The position numbers and the translations under genes are program-made. Positions 23,646 through 35,084 of a stretch of DNA of 64,000 nt are shown here, piece after piece. The notes under the pieces are model-generated. The model did no database searches, was not told the origin of the DNA, and worked only from the letters and a program-made list of their open reading frames with translations. Position 1 is the first letter of the stretch. Every line of letters begins with the position of its first letter. The stretch comes from Molanna angustata (taxonomy: Eukaryota; Arthropoda; Insecta; Trichoptera; Molannidae): positions 3,863,649 through 3,927,648 of the forward strand of contig OY754964.1 of the NCBI GenBank assembly GCA_963576475.1, in the 5' to 3' direction.

Positions 23646-23829
23646 AAACTTATACTAATATACAAACTTATACTAACGTGGTTTAAAACTAAAATTAATT
23701 TATTTTATTTTTTTATTTATTTGGCTTTTCAAGAGAATACACATACAACAAGTAACAATACAAACATAATACAGGGATAAGTCCAATTACAGAAAAGCGC
23801 AAATTATATTAATTAAAGATATTTTTTTT

Positions 23830-24298
23830 ATTTTTAAACAAATTTTTAATTATCTCAATAGAGACGAAGTTGGAATATTTATTGTAGGAGAACCGGGTAA
23901 TCAAGGCACCTACAGGGCTTACGACCTGTCATCGGCTGGTTTACGTGATCACTTTATGCGCTTGCGCAACGTTCACCAATTATGCCTTTTTAATGAGATC
24001 CCTATCAATTCAATTTTGAAAGTTCTATATATTGTAATACTGAAATTCTTTTCGCTTGAAAATAAGGAATTTTTACTACAGCCATCTATGGGTGAAATTA
24101 TGAACAACAATCTTATCATTTTTTTATTTATTTTGTTGTAACGCCATCTATTGAGAGAATTGTTTTTTTTTAAATAATGAAAGCTACAATTCTTATATCT
24201 GAGGTGACAATGCATTTTTCGCATAGAGGTCACCCCTGAATTGCGCCAGACTTATAAGGTCATTTTTGTCTTATTTACCTACTTGTACCAATGTGTAA
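23830..24298 (+). mobile_element. MITE family B copy
   Basis: Aligns with 8090-8493 over its whole length and starts with part of the family's terminal repeat (attaaagatattttttt...ttaattatctcaatagag). A 92-bp open stretch inside is low complexity. It ends just before the 24.3-kb hairpin, which is made from the same terminal repeat. Confidence 0.7.
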
Positions 24299-24320
24299 GT
24301 TTGGATTGTTTGGATTTGGA

Positions 24321-24455
24321 TTGGATTTTTTTCCCTGTCGGGAGTCAAAGATATTTTTTAACAGATTTTTAATTATTGAGATAATTAAAAACTATTGAGA
24401 TAATTAAAAATCTGTTAAAAAATATCTTTGACTCCCGACAGGGAAAAAAATCCAA
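24321..24455. repeat. 135-bp near-perfect hairpin from MITE B termini
   Basis: Arms 24321-24376 and 24400-24455 are exact complements (ttggatttttttccctgtcg...). The sequence equals the outer terminal repeat of MITE B: 'cgggagtcaaagatatttttt' is diverged but recognisable at 57490-57515. The 23-bp loop contains a second 'attgagataatt'. It looks like a terminal-repeat-only derivative. Confidence 0.88.
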
Positions 24456-25264
24456 TGTTTGCGCATATGCAATAATACAAATATTCGATATTTTATTTAA
24501 TTTATATTGATATATTTACTGTTTTGATCCTAATATTAGGACTACCGTTTCGTGTTGTAAGGTCATTTTAGACTTATTGAATTTAAACCTATATTTTATA
24601 GATATTTTTATATAAAAATACTGCCTTGTAACAAATCAATTGCAAAATGCCTAGTTATTCTAATTTACCACTAATTCCAGCCGAAAGAAGCAATAATAAT
24701 GTGAAATATAAATACCTAAATTTATTCGTCCCGCTTAGATTCAAAACCAGGATGCCAGCACAGAAGTCAAATGACTTACTTCTCTTTCATATTAAATCAC
24801 TAAACCTCTTTTATTGATTTTATCAATTTTTGAAACTGCATATTTGTTTCAAACGTTTGAAAATATTCTCGTTTACAATTTGCATATCTTTTTTCTAATG
24901 ATATTCTGATATGAACATAAGAGATGTTTTAAATGAGTTATTTTATATTGTAACAAATATAAAATCCGTCATGGTTCTATTGGGTGTGTTTTCAACTTCT
25001 ATGGAATATTTCAGAGAACCTTCTTCTTGGATGTGAGCCAAAGAACATCTGATAGTAAGTACTTGCAGTGCAATATTTCCGATTCTGAAACTTCCATTCC
25101 ACTAAAGCTTGCATACCAATTTTCTTGCCTTACCAAAACGGCAAATTTTCCTACAATTTTATGGCATGCGAAATCAGCATACGAATATATATTGAGTAAA
25201 TACGTTAGATTCGGTGAAAACAAAAGAAATTCTATTTATATCGGTATTTACAAAAAAATATAAT
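24456..25264. other. Intergenic, no gene seen
   Basis: AT-rich. Complementary short frames at 25011-25263 have no recognised product. Confidence 0.45.
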
Positions 25265-26125
25265 ACAACTGTCGATTTGTTTAAGAGAATTTAATTCTCT
25301 TAACATATCGACAAAGTATCAAGCCAAGATACGCGAGATTTGTATGCAGGGTCTATATTTTTCACGGTTATTCCAACTTTGAAGTCAAAATACACCAACT
25401 TAGAGGGTTCGCAACATATATATTATATATACATGAATTTACTCAGAATTCGGAGTAGAACATTCAGTATGTCTGAGTGTGTCCCCTTATAACTTTTGAT
25501 CCGCTCAATTCACAGAGCTCAAAATTTCAGAATAATATTATATGGATAGTATTCAATTATAGGCCTGCAAAACTTTTATACTCAGAATTTTTTTCAGTCC
25601 AAAGTTATCAACTATTGAATTTTTACTTTATTTTTCCATAATTTCTAAACCTGGAATGGTAAAAATTAGTAAAAATGTAGACAAATACAAAAACACATAT
25701 TTTTTAAAATAAGTTCCAGAGATTCTCAAATAGGTTTTATCAAAGAATAGAAATATCGAAAAAAGCCTAAGCACCCCAAACATCAACTTTTTTTGACAAT
25801 TTGAAAATTGAATTATGTGACGACATCATTTCATACAATTTGTAAGGAAGTATACACTACACAATATCTTCGGGAGTCAATAGTTTGATACTTAATCTCC
25901 AAACATACACACATACCATCATTCTGTTTTCATATTCCGGGTAGGAAAAAAGGATTGACCTCCATACTATCCTATCTTGACATACATACCAACATGTGAT
26001 AGAAAACAAAATATCTTAAAATATTCAATAATTTGGATTTATGGGTTATTAGTTTGGTACTTATTCTTCAACTATACATACTATCGCTATCGACAGTTGG
26101 ATCTCATGTGTTACATGCAACTAGT
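25265..26125 (-). mobile_element. Helentron-like non-autonomous element, copy 2
   Basis: Longest copy with 54469-55289. It carries CAACTGTCGAT at one end, the subterminal stem around 25270-25310, the inner block 'ttcggagtagaacattc', and the terminal CTATCGACAGTTGG, GTTACATGCAACTAGT. Non-coding. Confidence 0.65.
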
Positions 26126-26349
26126 CGTATTAAAATCCTGATTGTTATGAATTTCGTTCAGTTTTGATTTGATATGAAATTCGTGTTCTAACTTCGCCAC
26201 TAAATCACTACAGAATATGGACTATGCATACTCTCACATCCATGCTTTATCAGTGTCTCTTCATAATAGTTTTTCAGTGGTCTTATTTGTGCAATTATCA
26301 TGAAAAATTTAATCACCTTTCTAATATGTATGAAACAGTTTGATTTATA

Positions 26350-26705
26350 TAGTTTAGTTCTCTGTCTTTCTCTCCTCCATAGCTTTTATCCTACATGGTG
26401 ATAGGGCCAGCTTTCCTTACTGCGCTTCTCCACTTCGTTTTATCCAGAGCATCGTCCTCAGAGACATTCCATGCATGCATATTATCCTCTGCCACCAAGC
26501 TCTTCCATCGTCTTTTGGGACGCCCTTTTGGTCTTTTGCCGCGAACTCGATAGTCTAGTACAGTGTTATATACGTTTTATGGCGGTTTTCTTCGAATATC
26601 TCCGAACCACCTCTGCCTACTTTCCATCAGCTTATCGGAGACATCGCTTACGCCCAGGCTACCACTTCCAGAACGCCCAGAACCTGTTTAACAAGATCCT
26701 TTGAC
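26350..26705 (-). pseudogene. RTE-like LINE C-terminal remnant
   Basis: Minus-strand translations give broken RRPKGRPKRRW-like and WKSLVAEDNMHAWNVSEDDALD-like blocks and KWRSAVRKAGPITM-like ending. This is the last stretch of a LINE endonuclease-reverse transcriptase seen in many insects. Frames are interrupted. An overlapping plus-strand frame is its shadow. Confidence 0.55.
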
Positions 26706-27599
26706 TCATTATCAATTTAGTCTACATAATACTGTTTATTCTTAGGTTTCAACATTGTTTTAAATAGCTAGGGAGTAATCTAAAACATCCTACATATTTT
26801 TTTCCTGAAAACACGTTACATGTTTCTGCTATTTATTTTCGTATTTACAAGTGAAGGTTTGTTTTTACTACCCCAATATACATGATATAAAAATAAAATT
26901 TTTATATAAATGAAAAACCTACATATTTCTAGAACTTAATAAAACATTCAACTCATTTTGTTGTTGATATAATTATATCAACATTTCGAATAGCAAAATA
27001 ACATGAAATATTCATAATGTTAAAAGGACCTTAAAAATTTCATTCAGAAACTATTGAAGTATGTGTAATTGTTATCATATTTTTATAATACCTACAACAG
27101 TTCCTGGTATTTTCTAGAAAGGTTATTTGTATGTCAAATAAGAATCAAACTGATTTTGGTCAAAGATAAACACTGCTACATTTAATATAAAGAGAGATGG
27201 TTTTTAATTATAAAAATGTTATTTCAAAATTCCTTTCATTGAATGACATAAATTTATAAAAAAATTAACTTCTCTACTCTGACATGAAATAATTGGCACA
27301 TAGCACTCTTTACAGGGTGAATTGCCTTAAACAAAAAAAAAAAAAATTATAAAAATAATTATGTCGAGGATAATTCGCGATACGTCAAGATACGGTACTG
27401 GAGATAATTCCGAATGGTTTGCATAGGTGGGGACAACTTTTTACATCTTCCGCTTGCGATGGTATCAATGATAATAGTGATGTACGGACATCATAGAGTT
27501 GTTCTGCCACAATTAAAACACAAATATTTAATTATAAGAGCGTACCTAATAAATTATTTCTAAAAAAAACATTAAACAGACACATGATTTTGTAAAAAA
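26706..27599. other. Intergenic, no gene seen
   Basis: AT-rich with poly-A runs; no supported feature. Confidence 0.45.
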
Positions 27600-27845
27600 A
27601 AAATACATTCATCACAACATATCCCACAATATAGGGTGACCAGAGACAGGTGTGCACTACATTATATAAGTGTATCCCCACACACCGGTATCGTCTCATC
27701 TAAAAAGATAAAATTCATAATAGATGTTGAACCTCATTGCTGAACTACATAATATGTATGTGAGATGTTAATTTGCCTGTTGTATTTTCGATAAACCTGC
27801 CCTCGAACAACCGAAAGAGATGATAATAGAAACATTATTCTTACC
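27600..27845 (+). repeat. Interspersed repeat family D, copy 1
   Basis: Same order as 39225-39465: 'atatcccacaatatagggtgacc', 'tataccc/tatcccc acaca', 'tttgcctgttgtattttc' and a stretch ending 'gataatagaa'. The first about 50 bp also occurs, inverted, at 30175-30260 and 48595-48645. No coding frame. Confidence 0.6.
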
Positions 27846-27899
27846 CGGCGCATCACAACAAAATTAAATTTAGGTTATATTTGTTTTTTGTTAATTAAT

Positions 27900-28020
27900 T
27901 TAGATGGCCGGTGGCAGAGCGGTTAACGCGTTGGGTTAGTAATCCAGCGGTCGCGAGCTCGAATCTTGCCATGACCGATTACGTTCGCCTATAGTATTTA
28001 TGCTTCGTTTATGAAATTTT
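27900..28020 (+). mobile_element. tRNA-headed SINE joined to a LINE tail
   Basis: A box (tggcagagcggttaac) and B box (gagctcgaatcttgcc) with a short body. The usual SINE end is missing and LINE 3'-UTR sequence begins about 25 bp later. Either the LINE tail inserted here or this is a SINE-LINE chimera. Confidence 0.8.
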
Positions 28021-28044
28021 CTTTTTTCAAATACATATAAAGAA

Positions 28045-28355
28045 GGAATATTTATCCTTGAACACCTGATCCCGATTTCCTCTCCTGTCCTTACCATATC
28101 CTTTTTATTGCTATGAATTATATTTTTTTTTGTTTAATAGTATTTAAGTGTTATACGTATTTTATTTGATTTCTTTTACTCTCTTTTATTTGCTGTTGTA
28201 CATATACAATGTTGTCATACTTTGTAATCTGGTTGGTTGGAAGAAATTGCCTAATGGCAATAAGCCCGCCAGTGTACAATTATATTTGTTTATATTATGT
28301 ACAAGAAGATGTATAAATAAATAAATAATATAAATAAATAAATAAACACATTGTT
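28045..28355 (+). mobile_element. CR1/Jockey-type LINE 3' UTR with (AAAT)n tail
   Basis: Resembles 15913-16210: a T-rich UTR followed by 'ggttggttggaagaaattgc' and 'ctaatggcaataagcccgcc', then an AAATA-rich tail. No coding portion. Confidence 0.72.
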
Positions 28356-28379
28356 ACGTATATATCGTATATCTACCTA

Positions 28380-28644
28380 AATATGCAAGACTGACGTGAT
28401 ATCCCGCCCCCCTCCTCTCCTACCCCAGTCTCACTTACTCATCGACACCGCTAAACGTGTGTGACAATTACGCTTCGATAAATTATCAATCAATTCATCA
28501 ATATCACGGCCGTTATATACGGAATATCAATTTCTGAACGATACCATGCCTACTGTGTTTATGTGTAAATGTTTTTAAATTAAGTTAACTAAACCTATGT
28601 GAAATAGTGGGATGACAACAAGCGGACTTGTGGACATTCAAACG
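28380..28644 (+). CDS. Candidate host first exon (coding 28612-28644)
   Basis: A repeat-poor patch with C-rich sequence at 28400-28430 and several CpGs leads to an ATG at 28612. Eleven codons (MTTSGLVDIQT) are followed immediately by GTGAGT at 28645-28650, with the exon ending ACG, a strong 5' splice-site match. There is no TATA box; a TCACTT initiator-like site is at about 28430. I recognise no protein family from eleven residues and find no partner exon, so the intron would have to run on downstream. The coding start is inferred from the ATG and the donor. Confidence 0.4.
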
Positions 28645-28650
28645 GTGAGT

Positions 28651-29024
28651 TCCTACAATTTATCCTAACTATCCTTAGTCGATTCAATTATCGAAATTCA
28701 ATATATTTCCGATTGATCGACGAAACACACATTCATTCATTAAAAAAAATAATAATAAAAAAATGGGGTGTATTTACAATGAGAAAAAATATAGGTAGGT
28801 ACCTACGCCATACAAACATGCATTAATTGAAAATGGCAATGTTTTAAAATTTGCTACCTCACAAATGACCTTTGTGAATAATATATTTGTAAAAAAATTT
28901 AAATTTTCTAGTAGAATGATATTTAGGAATAAATTAAAAATATATATATTAGATATAACGATGAAAGATTGATTACCTATTCACCAAATCTCGTTGAAAA
29001 GAATTATATTTGATATCCCATTTG
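28651..29024. other. Intergenic or intronic, no feature seen
   Basis: AT-rich; would be intron if the preceding exon call is right. Confidence 0.4.
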
Positions 29025-29310
29025 AAGTTTTTTTTATTATCACATAAGCTGTAGGTAGACTACGTAATATTTTTTATTATAACATAAGCTGTAGGTAGAC
29101 TACGTAATATTTTTTATTATCACATAAGCTGTAGGTAGACTACGTAATATTTTTTATTATCACATAAGCTGTAGGTAGACTACGTAATATTTTTTATTAG
29201 GTATCACATAAGCTGTAGGTAGACTACGTAATATTTTTTATTATCACATAAGCTGTAGGTAGACTACGTAATATTTTTTATTATCACATAGACTACGTAA
29301 TATTTTTGAA
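29025..29310. repeat. 40-bp tandem repeat, about seven units
   Basis: Unit gtaatattttttattatcac followed by ataagctgtaggtagactac. Units are almost identical; one has a 5-bp 'aggt' insertion (about 29198) and the last is shortened. Confidence 0.92.
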
Positions 29311-29559
29311 ACACTCCTTAATTTATAACCAAACTTTTTTTCTGGATTCTCTGGACTTAAAAATAAATCTTCGCCTTGGTTGATGCGAAATGAAATGATT
29401 TTCATAATTAAGGTGTATTATTATACATTTATTTGTTTAAAACTTTTTGAGCACATGTAAACAATGGCATACTTATTGCCAAATGGCAATATCATCCAAC
29501 CAATCATATTCATTTGGTGAAAAATAATGTATTTATAATAATAATAATTATAATGAACA

Positions 29560-29735
29560 CTTCCTTGTACTCTGCGTAAGTGGCGAGTTTATTTCCGTAG
29601 GTATGGCAATTTCTTCCAACTAACCAGTGTTTCCAGCCCAGAAGCAATATTTGCGGGAGAAATAAATTTAGCTGGGAATCGAACCCAGGACGCCCGCACA
29701 GAAACCGAATGGCTTAACAACTGTGATACGTAAAA
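29560..29735 (-). mobile_element. Second SINE family, tRNA-like head and body
   Basis: Minus strand: head with 'gttgttaagccattcggttt' and B box ggttcgattcccagc, then a body with 'ggctggaaacactggt' and an AAT-type simple tail on the far side (29530-29550). Bodies without heads occur at 13465-13565 and weakly at about 43885-43935. Confidence 0.65.
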
Positions 29736-30174
29736 TATAATTACTTATAAAACAAAAAAATAAAGAAACGTAGAGGACAGGGAGAGGGGACAAGAATAGG
29801 ATAAGGAGGAAACGATTCCTCAGATTCCGTTTGAAAGCGTTACATTATGACTGAAAAGAAAATTCGAAGATATCACCTATTAGACGGCTGGAGTGTGCTT
29901 TAAAAAATACTTTAAATGAAGACGCTACAATAGGTATGAATATTTACTGAAGACTTGTAAATGTACCCACGCTGTGATGTACCGATTCAGAATAGTGCTT
30001 CCACTCTTATCTTTTATGGTCGTTTTTTCAAAAAGCCCGGAAAACGAAAATTCAATAGGAAAAATAGCACCTCACATAGTTCAGCAATGAAGTTCATCGC
30101 CTATTATGAATATATTACCTTTTTAGATAGGCCACAAGACTGGTGTATGAGGATATATGTATGCAAGTGTCATG
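29736..30174. other. Intergenic, no gene seen
   Basis: Purine-rich at 29755-29810, resembling the complement of a LINE 3' UTR. No confident call. Confidence 0.4.
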
Positions 30175-30260
30175 CGTTTTTCAATAACGCACACCTGTCG
30201 CTGGTCACCCCACATTGTGGGGTATGCCGTATGCATTCATTCATACCATTGTGGGCAATG
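30175..30260 (-). repeat. Interspersed repeat family D, terminal fragment
   Basis: 'cgctggtcaccccacattgtgg' complements the start of 27600-27845 and 39225-39465. Followed by a short inverted pair around 'taccattgtgggcaatggta'. Confidence 0.5.
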
Positions 30261-30404
30261 GTATGATTGAGTGAATGTTATGTGTTTTTTATTGAATACA
30301 ACATGAATGTGGCTACCGGATTCTAAAAACATATTTTTTTATTATTTGACATATTATTTTGTAAAGAGATGTAGCTAAAAAATCGGACGAAAGTAACTTT
30401 GAGT

Positions 30405-30570
30405 ATTTTTTTTTATTTTACATTAGCTACTTCTCGGGCAACTAATAAGTACAATGTCAAATATTAATTTAACACGCACCCAATAACAAGTTGCCACATT
30501 CTGGAGACTTACGATATTAATCGTCTCACAGATCCAGACTGAAAACACAATCAAAAACTAAAAAAAATAT
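30405..30570 (-). mobile_element. Third SINE family, tail and body
   Basis: Matches 31527-31660 (minus): 'cttctcgggcaactaataag', 'tgtcaaatatt', 'attaatcgtctcacagat', 'cagactgaaaacaca'. The tRNA-like head is missing. It provides the uninterrupted reference for the split copy at 46955-47440. Confidence 0.7.
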
Positions 30571-31236
30571 ATAATATCAGGACCATAAAAAAGATTTATC
30601 ATTAATATATCTGAAATAGTAACTCCGAATAACAGTAAAATATATACAAATACTTATTCGTTCTTCATCGGAGTGAAATACTATCAGCATTAACTTAGCT
30701 TTATTCAAACAAGGATAATGAATAAGCTAAATCATTTATTTTAATATCAAATGATGTTGTTCGCTTCCTTCGTTCATTATCCCATTGTTTATGAAATCTG
30801 ATTGTTTTTTGTTATTCGGGCCGAACTTCATTTCAAAATCGACAAATTTCCACCGCCTTGGGAAAGGTAAATTTAATTCAGTTTCAATTTAAATTTCAGT
30901 CGACCTCCAAATGTTGCAATTCCCAAGGTTCGGCGAATTTAGCCCGAAGAGCGAAAAAGGACGTGAAAAAAAAAAAACATTTTTCACTCAAATTTTGTGC
31001 ACTTTAACAACTTGCCACGGGTCGCGTTGATCCCGAGCGGTTAATTAAAATTAGACATGTCAGCAAAGGATATAAAACATAGGTAGGAACTTATTTGATC
31101 CTCGATTACATGAAAAATAAACAACATTAAAAAATTATATACACTTTGGTAAGTTTACCGCTAGTCCCAACACCTCCCGTTCCGCATATAAAGACTGTTA
31201 TCGACCCCTTTGCAGAACTCTAGAATAAACAAAAAA
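30571..31236. other. Intergenic, no gene seen
   Basis: 30850-30960 is mildly GC-richer, with ccttgggaa and ttcccaagg about 60 bp apart. No gene called. Confidence 0.4.
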
Positions 31237-31328
31237 AAAATAGCAAAGGTGTCTACAATGAGTGAATTGTGATATGACTTGTCACAAAGGTGTCTACAAT
31301 GAGTGAATTGTGATATGACTTGTCACAA
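31237..31328. repeat. 41-bp direct duplication
   Basis: Two perfect adjacent copies of a unit beginning caaaggtgtctacaatgagt and ending gatatgacttgtca. Confidence 0.9.
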
Positions 31329-31526
31329 AAAATTCTGGAATAAATCCTATGGTTATCACATTTTTTTGTGAAAATTCATATCACAATTTAGTCATGCTAG
31401 ACCATATAGCACAAATCATGTAGCCCCTTAGATTAGCAATTTCAGCAGATCATTACAAGTGCAAATCAATATTCACACTTGCGGATTTTCAATGACTTCA
31501 GATCCATCTATGTATATTAAACTTTT

Positions 31527-31735
31527 TTTTTTTTTATATTACTTCTCGGAAAACTAATAGGGACTATGTCAAATATTTATTCAACACGCACACAACAAGT
31601 AGTCACATTCAGGAGATTAGAATATTAATCGTTTCACAGATTCAGACTGAAAACACATATAAAACCGGGAATCGAACCTGGGATCATTGGTTCAGCATCC
31701 AGTTACCTAACCAACTAAGCCACGAAGGACGTCGT
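31527..31735 (-). mobile_element. Third SINE family, full copy with tRNA-like head
   Basis: Minus strand: A box tggcttagttggttagg, B box ggttcgattcccgg, body through 'acgattaatattctaatct' and an A-rich end (T-run at 31527). The head and body order equals 46955-47440. The repetition makes a functional tRNA gene unlikely. Confidence 0.75.
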
Positions 31736-31912
31736 CTTATTAAAAAAAATCAATATCAGCTATTCCTAGAGATTATGTTAGCTAATGTTTCTTACATTAG
31801 AGGTAGTGATTCGTCAAAGTTTGCCTAAAACACTGTTAAAACCTTTGTTACAAAATCCTAATTCACCCATTAGCTTAATAGAATTTATCATATTTGACGT
31901 AACTGCAAGGCT

Positions 31913-32071
31913 GGGTGCCTAGTCAACTTGTCAATTTAGCGATGGAATAGAAAACAAAAGATAATTCAATGCATGGAAGTGACACTTGTCAACTGACAAG
32001 CAACTGTCACATTCATAAATGGAGCTATCTTTTCTTTCGTATCGCTAACTTGACAAGTTGACTAGGCACTC
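31913..32071. mobile_element. Palindromic MITE family A, diverged copy
   Basis: The left end ggtgcctagtcaacttgtca pairs with tgacaagttgactaggcac at the right. The inner part shares 'gataattcaatgcatggaag' and 'gacacttgtca' with 13734-13897. Confidence 0.72.
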
Positions 32072-32339
32072 TGATCTAGGAAGCTGAAAAAATATTATGT
32101 CACATAATTTACTGCACTGATTGGTGTCCAAAGGGAGTATAATTGGTGGACTTCAAGGATATATATGACTCGGATTAAATATATCCACACATTTGAATGA
32201 AATAGATCATTTGAAAGAAATTTGATTTCAAGTAGTATATAAAAGGACTTATTCAGATCGCATATCATATTTCACTTAAAGAAGTCTTTATGGTCTTCCT
32301 GATATACGTTAAACTCTGAGTCTTGACACCTTCAATAGG

Positions 32340-32795
32340 TTTTTAAAACAACTTTACATACTTTATATATCAATAATGACATAGATATTTTTGGTCACAG
32401 TCTGGTGACATTCAGAAGAAATATTTCCACACTTTTAAATTAACATAAAAAACTAGCTTTTTTTTGTTTTTTTTCTAGTTATAATATTTCTCTTTTTTAT
32501 CTGTTTGTTCTTAGTTGTATCTTTTATGGTTATGTTTTCCTAATTGTTTTCTTTTGTTAATATCTTCCACTATTTTCCTCTGTTATGATCTTAGTTTTTA
32601 TTGTATCTTTTCATTTTTATATAGATTCTTTTTCAGATTTTCATTTTCTTATAAATTTGTATGCCAACTTTTAATGCAGGATGTGTTCACTCATAATTGT
32701 CTGACCGGTTTTGTAATAGCTTGCCATTATTTGATGGAACAACGATGTATAATAACTTGTTAGCTGTAAGTGGTCCTTTAAATTAAAATTAATAA
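32340..32795 (+). mobile_element. LINE 3'-UTR-like repeat, uninterrupted copy
   Basis: Aligns with 3990-4880 minus its insertion. It acts as the empty-site reference: at about 32460-32490 the sequence runs through 'ctagctttttttt' to 'atatttctctttttt' without the Helentron-like element. Ends in AATAAATA. Confidence 0.65.
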
Positions 32796-33089
32796 ATAAA
32801 CTGTTTCGTAAAGCTGAAAATTGATAGGGAACGTTCATGAAATGATATTGATGTTATAAACATTATCATTGGTAATGGTTTCGTTTTCAAAATACATGTT
32901 ATACATAATGTGTAATAGAATTCCTGGATTGTGCAAAGACGCAACTTACTGCAGAGCCATGGCATAGGTGACATATTAATGTAATACACAAAAGAAAGGG
33001 CAATAATTTAAGGATGGAGAGAGCTAGCTCCAACAGTTGGCACTGAGTTTAGATATAGCCAATGAGCGAGAGAGAGATTTATTTTATAT

Positions 33090-33735
33090 TCTTCTCCTTG
33101 TTCTTTCATTAGGCCCAGGGCCTGTTTCATGGTGCATTTTCAGCCTCCTGTGATGTGGACTGCCAACTATCTCGCCATCTTTTTGGTGGGCGTCCTCGTG
33201 GTCGAGACCCCTCCGGCACGTTGTCTCGGGCTATCTTTGGGATCCTATCTTCGGACATGCGGCTGATGTGTTCGTTCCAGTACCTTCTTCTTTGGCGCCC
33301 CCATCTACCGATGTCCTCAGCTTCGCAGATTCTTTGGATCTATGTATTTCTGACTCTATCACGAAGACTTTTGCCAGCTATGCATCGGATTATTTTCATT
33401 TCGCTGGCGCGCAGAAGTTGTTTGGTACGGACCGTATCAGGTCTGGTCCGTACGACTTACTCACTTCGATGGCGCTACAGCCCATATCGAGCCTTGGCCT
33501 CCTGTAACTTTTGCCTCCAACTAATTCAGTCCTCGGCTGCCATCCTCCAGCCTGTCACCTGGAGGAGCTGTTGTGCATCCCTCCTGACCTCATCCTCCCA
33601 CCTCAGCCTGGGTCTTCCAACTCGTCTTCTTCCACCTGGGTGTCCGTTCACTATTCTTTTGGGGACGCGTGATTCTGGCATTCTTTGTACGTGTCCAGCC
33701 CATCTCAGCCCATCAATGGTCCGTACCAAACAACC
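33090..33735 (-). pseudogene. LINE endonuclease-reverse transcriptase C-terminus (minus strand)
   Basis: The minus frame at 33526-33729 reads GLRWAGHVQRMPESRVPKRI, then RRRVGRPRLRWEDEVRRDAQ and WRMAAED. This is the arginine-rich C-terminal block of a LINE polyprotein. Towards 33090 the complement continues to the tail, which includes a second RGRP-like segment near 33180-33215. The 197-codon plus-strand frame here is its shadow. Stops and frame changes prevent a functional product. Confidence 0.72.
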
Positions 33736-34624
33736 GTTTATTTTATAAGTTTATTAATTTATATATTTTATAATTCATAAATACTTAAGAATATGTGTTG
33801 TTGAATGCCAGAATTATTGTTGTTTATTTTCTAATGCCTTAAATGTGCGATAATATTTATTTCTCAGATTCATTATTCATCATTATTTTGTTTATTTGAG
33901 ATCAATGTATACGGTTGTATTGTACCTTACACAATGAGGAAATAATTTCAAAGTGAAATTCCATTTCCTCGATCATGCTGTTCATTTAAAATACGATCAC
34001 GTCTACGGTCCACAGTTCCGATAGGATTGTAAAATTGACGATTGTGAATTGGAGTTCACCTCTTGATTTCCAACAGCCATCGGATTCCTTCTATATTCTC
34101 AAATATCACGGATCCGTCTCACTGGATTTGAGTTGAGGCATTTAATAATCGACCATGATTATGTCATTTATATGAAATATTTTCTATAGATATTCCTCAA
34201 TTTTTTCGATCGACTATGGTCGATTTAAATTTCCTTAAAGAACGTTTGATAATAAAAGTAGTTTAAAGAATTACTCCAAAACAACTACAATGAAAACATA
34301 CAAACAATCAAAAACGTAAATGCACTTGATAATTGCCTAGTTTAAAAAAAGCACGTTTATTTTATATCTGACACAGCATTTGAAATTGGCACCAAATTCA
34401 ATTATAAAATCATTAGGCGATTATATTATACTTTTTAGTGCATTATTGTTCAGTTTTCATGTAGTTGTTTTTGGAATCGGCTTTTTAAAATTACTTGTTT
34501 TTCCCTTTTTAATGATGTTGATGAAAGAATATTTGACAGTGTTACATACTTAGGCGATTTCGATGATTTTCAAATGCCTATTACATATGCAGTGCAATAA
34601 AGAGCTATCGCAAGTGTGTATTTT
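33736..34624. other. Intergenic, no gene seen
   Basis: AT-rich; no repeat shared within this window noticed. Confidence 0.45.
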
Positions 34625-35060
34625 CTTCTTCTTCCGATGGCTCTACAGCCCATATCGAGCCTTGGCCTCCATCAATCGTCGCCTCCAGCTCCTCCTGTCT
34701 ACCGCTGCTGTCCTCCAGTCTGCCACTTGCAGTTATTGTTCCGCATCCCTTTTCACTTCATCCTCCCATCGCAGCCTGGGTCTGCCGACCTTTCTTCTTC
34801 CACCCGGATGTCCCTCAAGGATCCTCTTGGGTGCCCGTGATGACGGCATTCTCTGTACATGCCCAGCCCATCTCAGCCTGCTCAGTCTAGCATGTACAGA
34901 GAGCCTAGGAGTCTTATAGATGCTGTATATTTCATCATTATACCTACCTTATTCTCCAAGCTTCTCCATCATTCACGGGTCCCAGTATTTTCCGTAGCAC
35001 TCTCCTCTAAAATGTATCCAGCATCTCTGCGAATCTTGCTGTCATCGTCCGTGTGTGTAT
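34625..35060 (-). pseudogene. LINE endonuclease-reverse transcriptase C-terminus, related copy
   Basis: Minus translations, across frame changes: a block like RRVLRKILGPVNDGEAWRI, then MGWACTENAV-like for LRWAGHVQRMP, then RKVGRPRLRWEDEVKRDAE, then a tail. Same region and family as 33090-33735 and extends slightly further upstream. The 118-codon plus frame is its shadow. Confidence 0.7.
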
Positions 35061-35084
35061 TTTAACAAGGAAAAAATCTTTTTA

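Noticed and set aside
30840..30960. Tiny intron between ggaaag/gtaaat and ttaaatttcag
   Set aside because: The implied intron is about 33 bp, too short for insects, and neither side codes for anything recognisable.
33155..33748. 197-codon plus-strand open frame
   Set aside because: It is the complement of a minus-strand LINE C-terminus (GLRWAGHVQRM, RPRLRWEDEV), rich in Leu, Ser and Arg by antisense reading.
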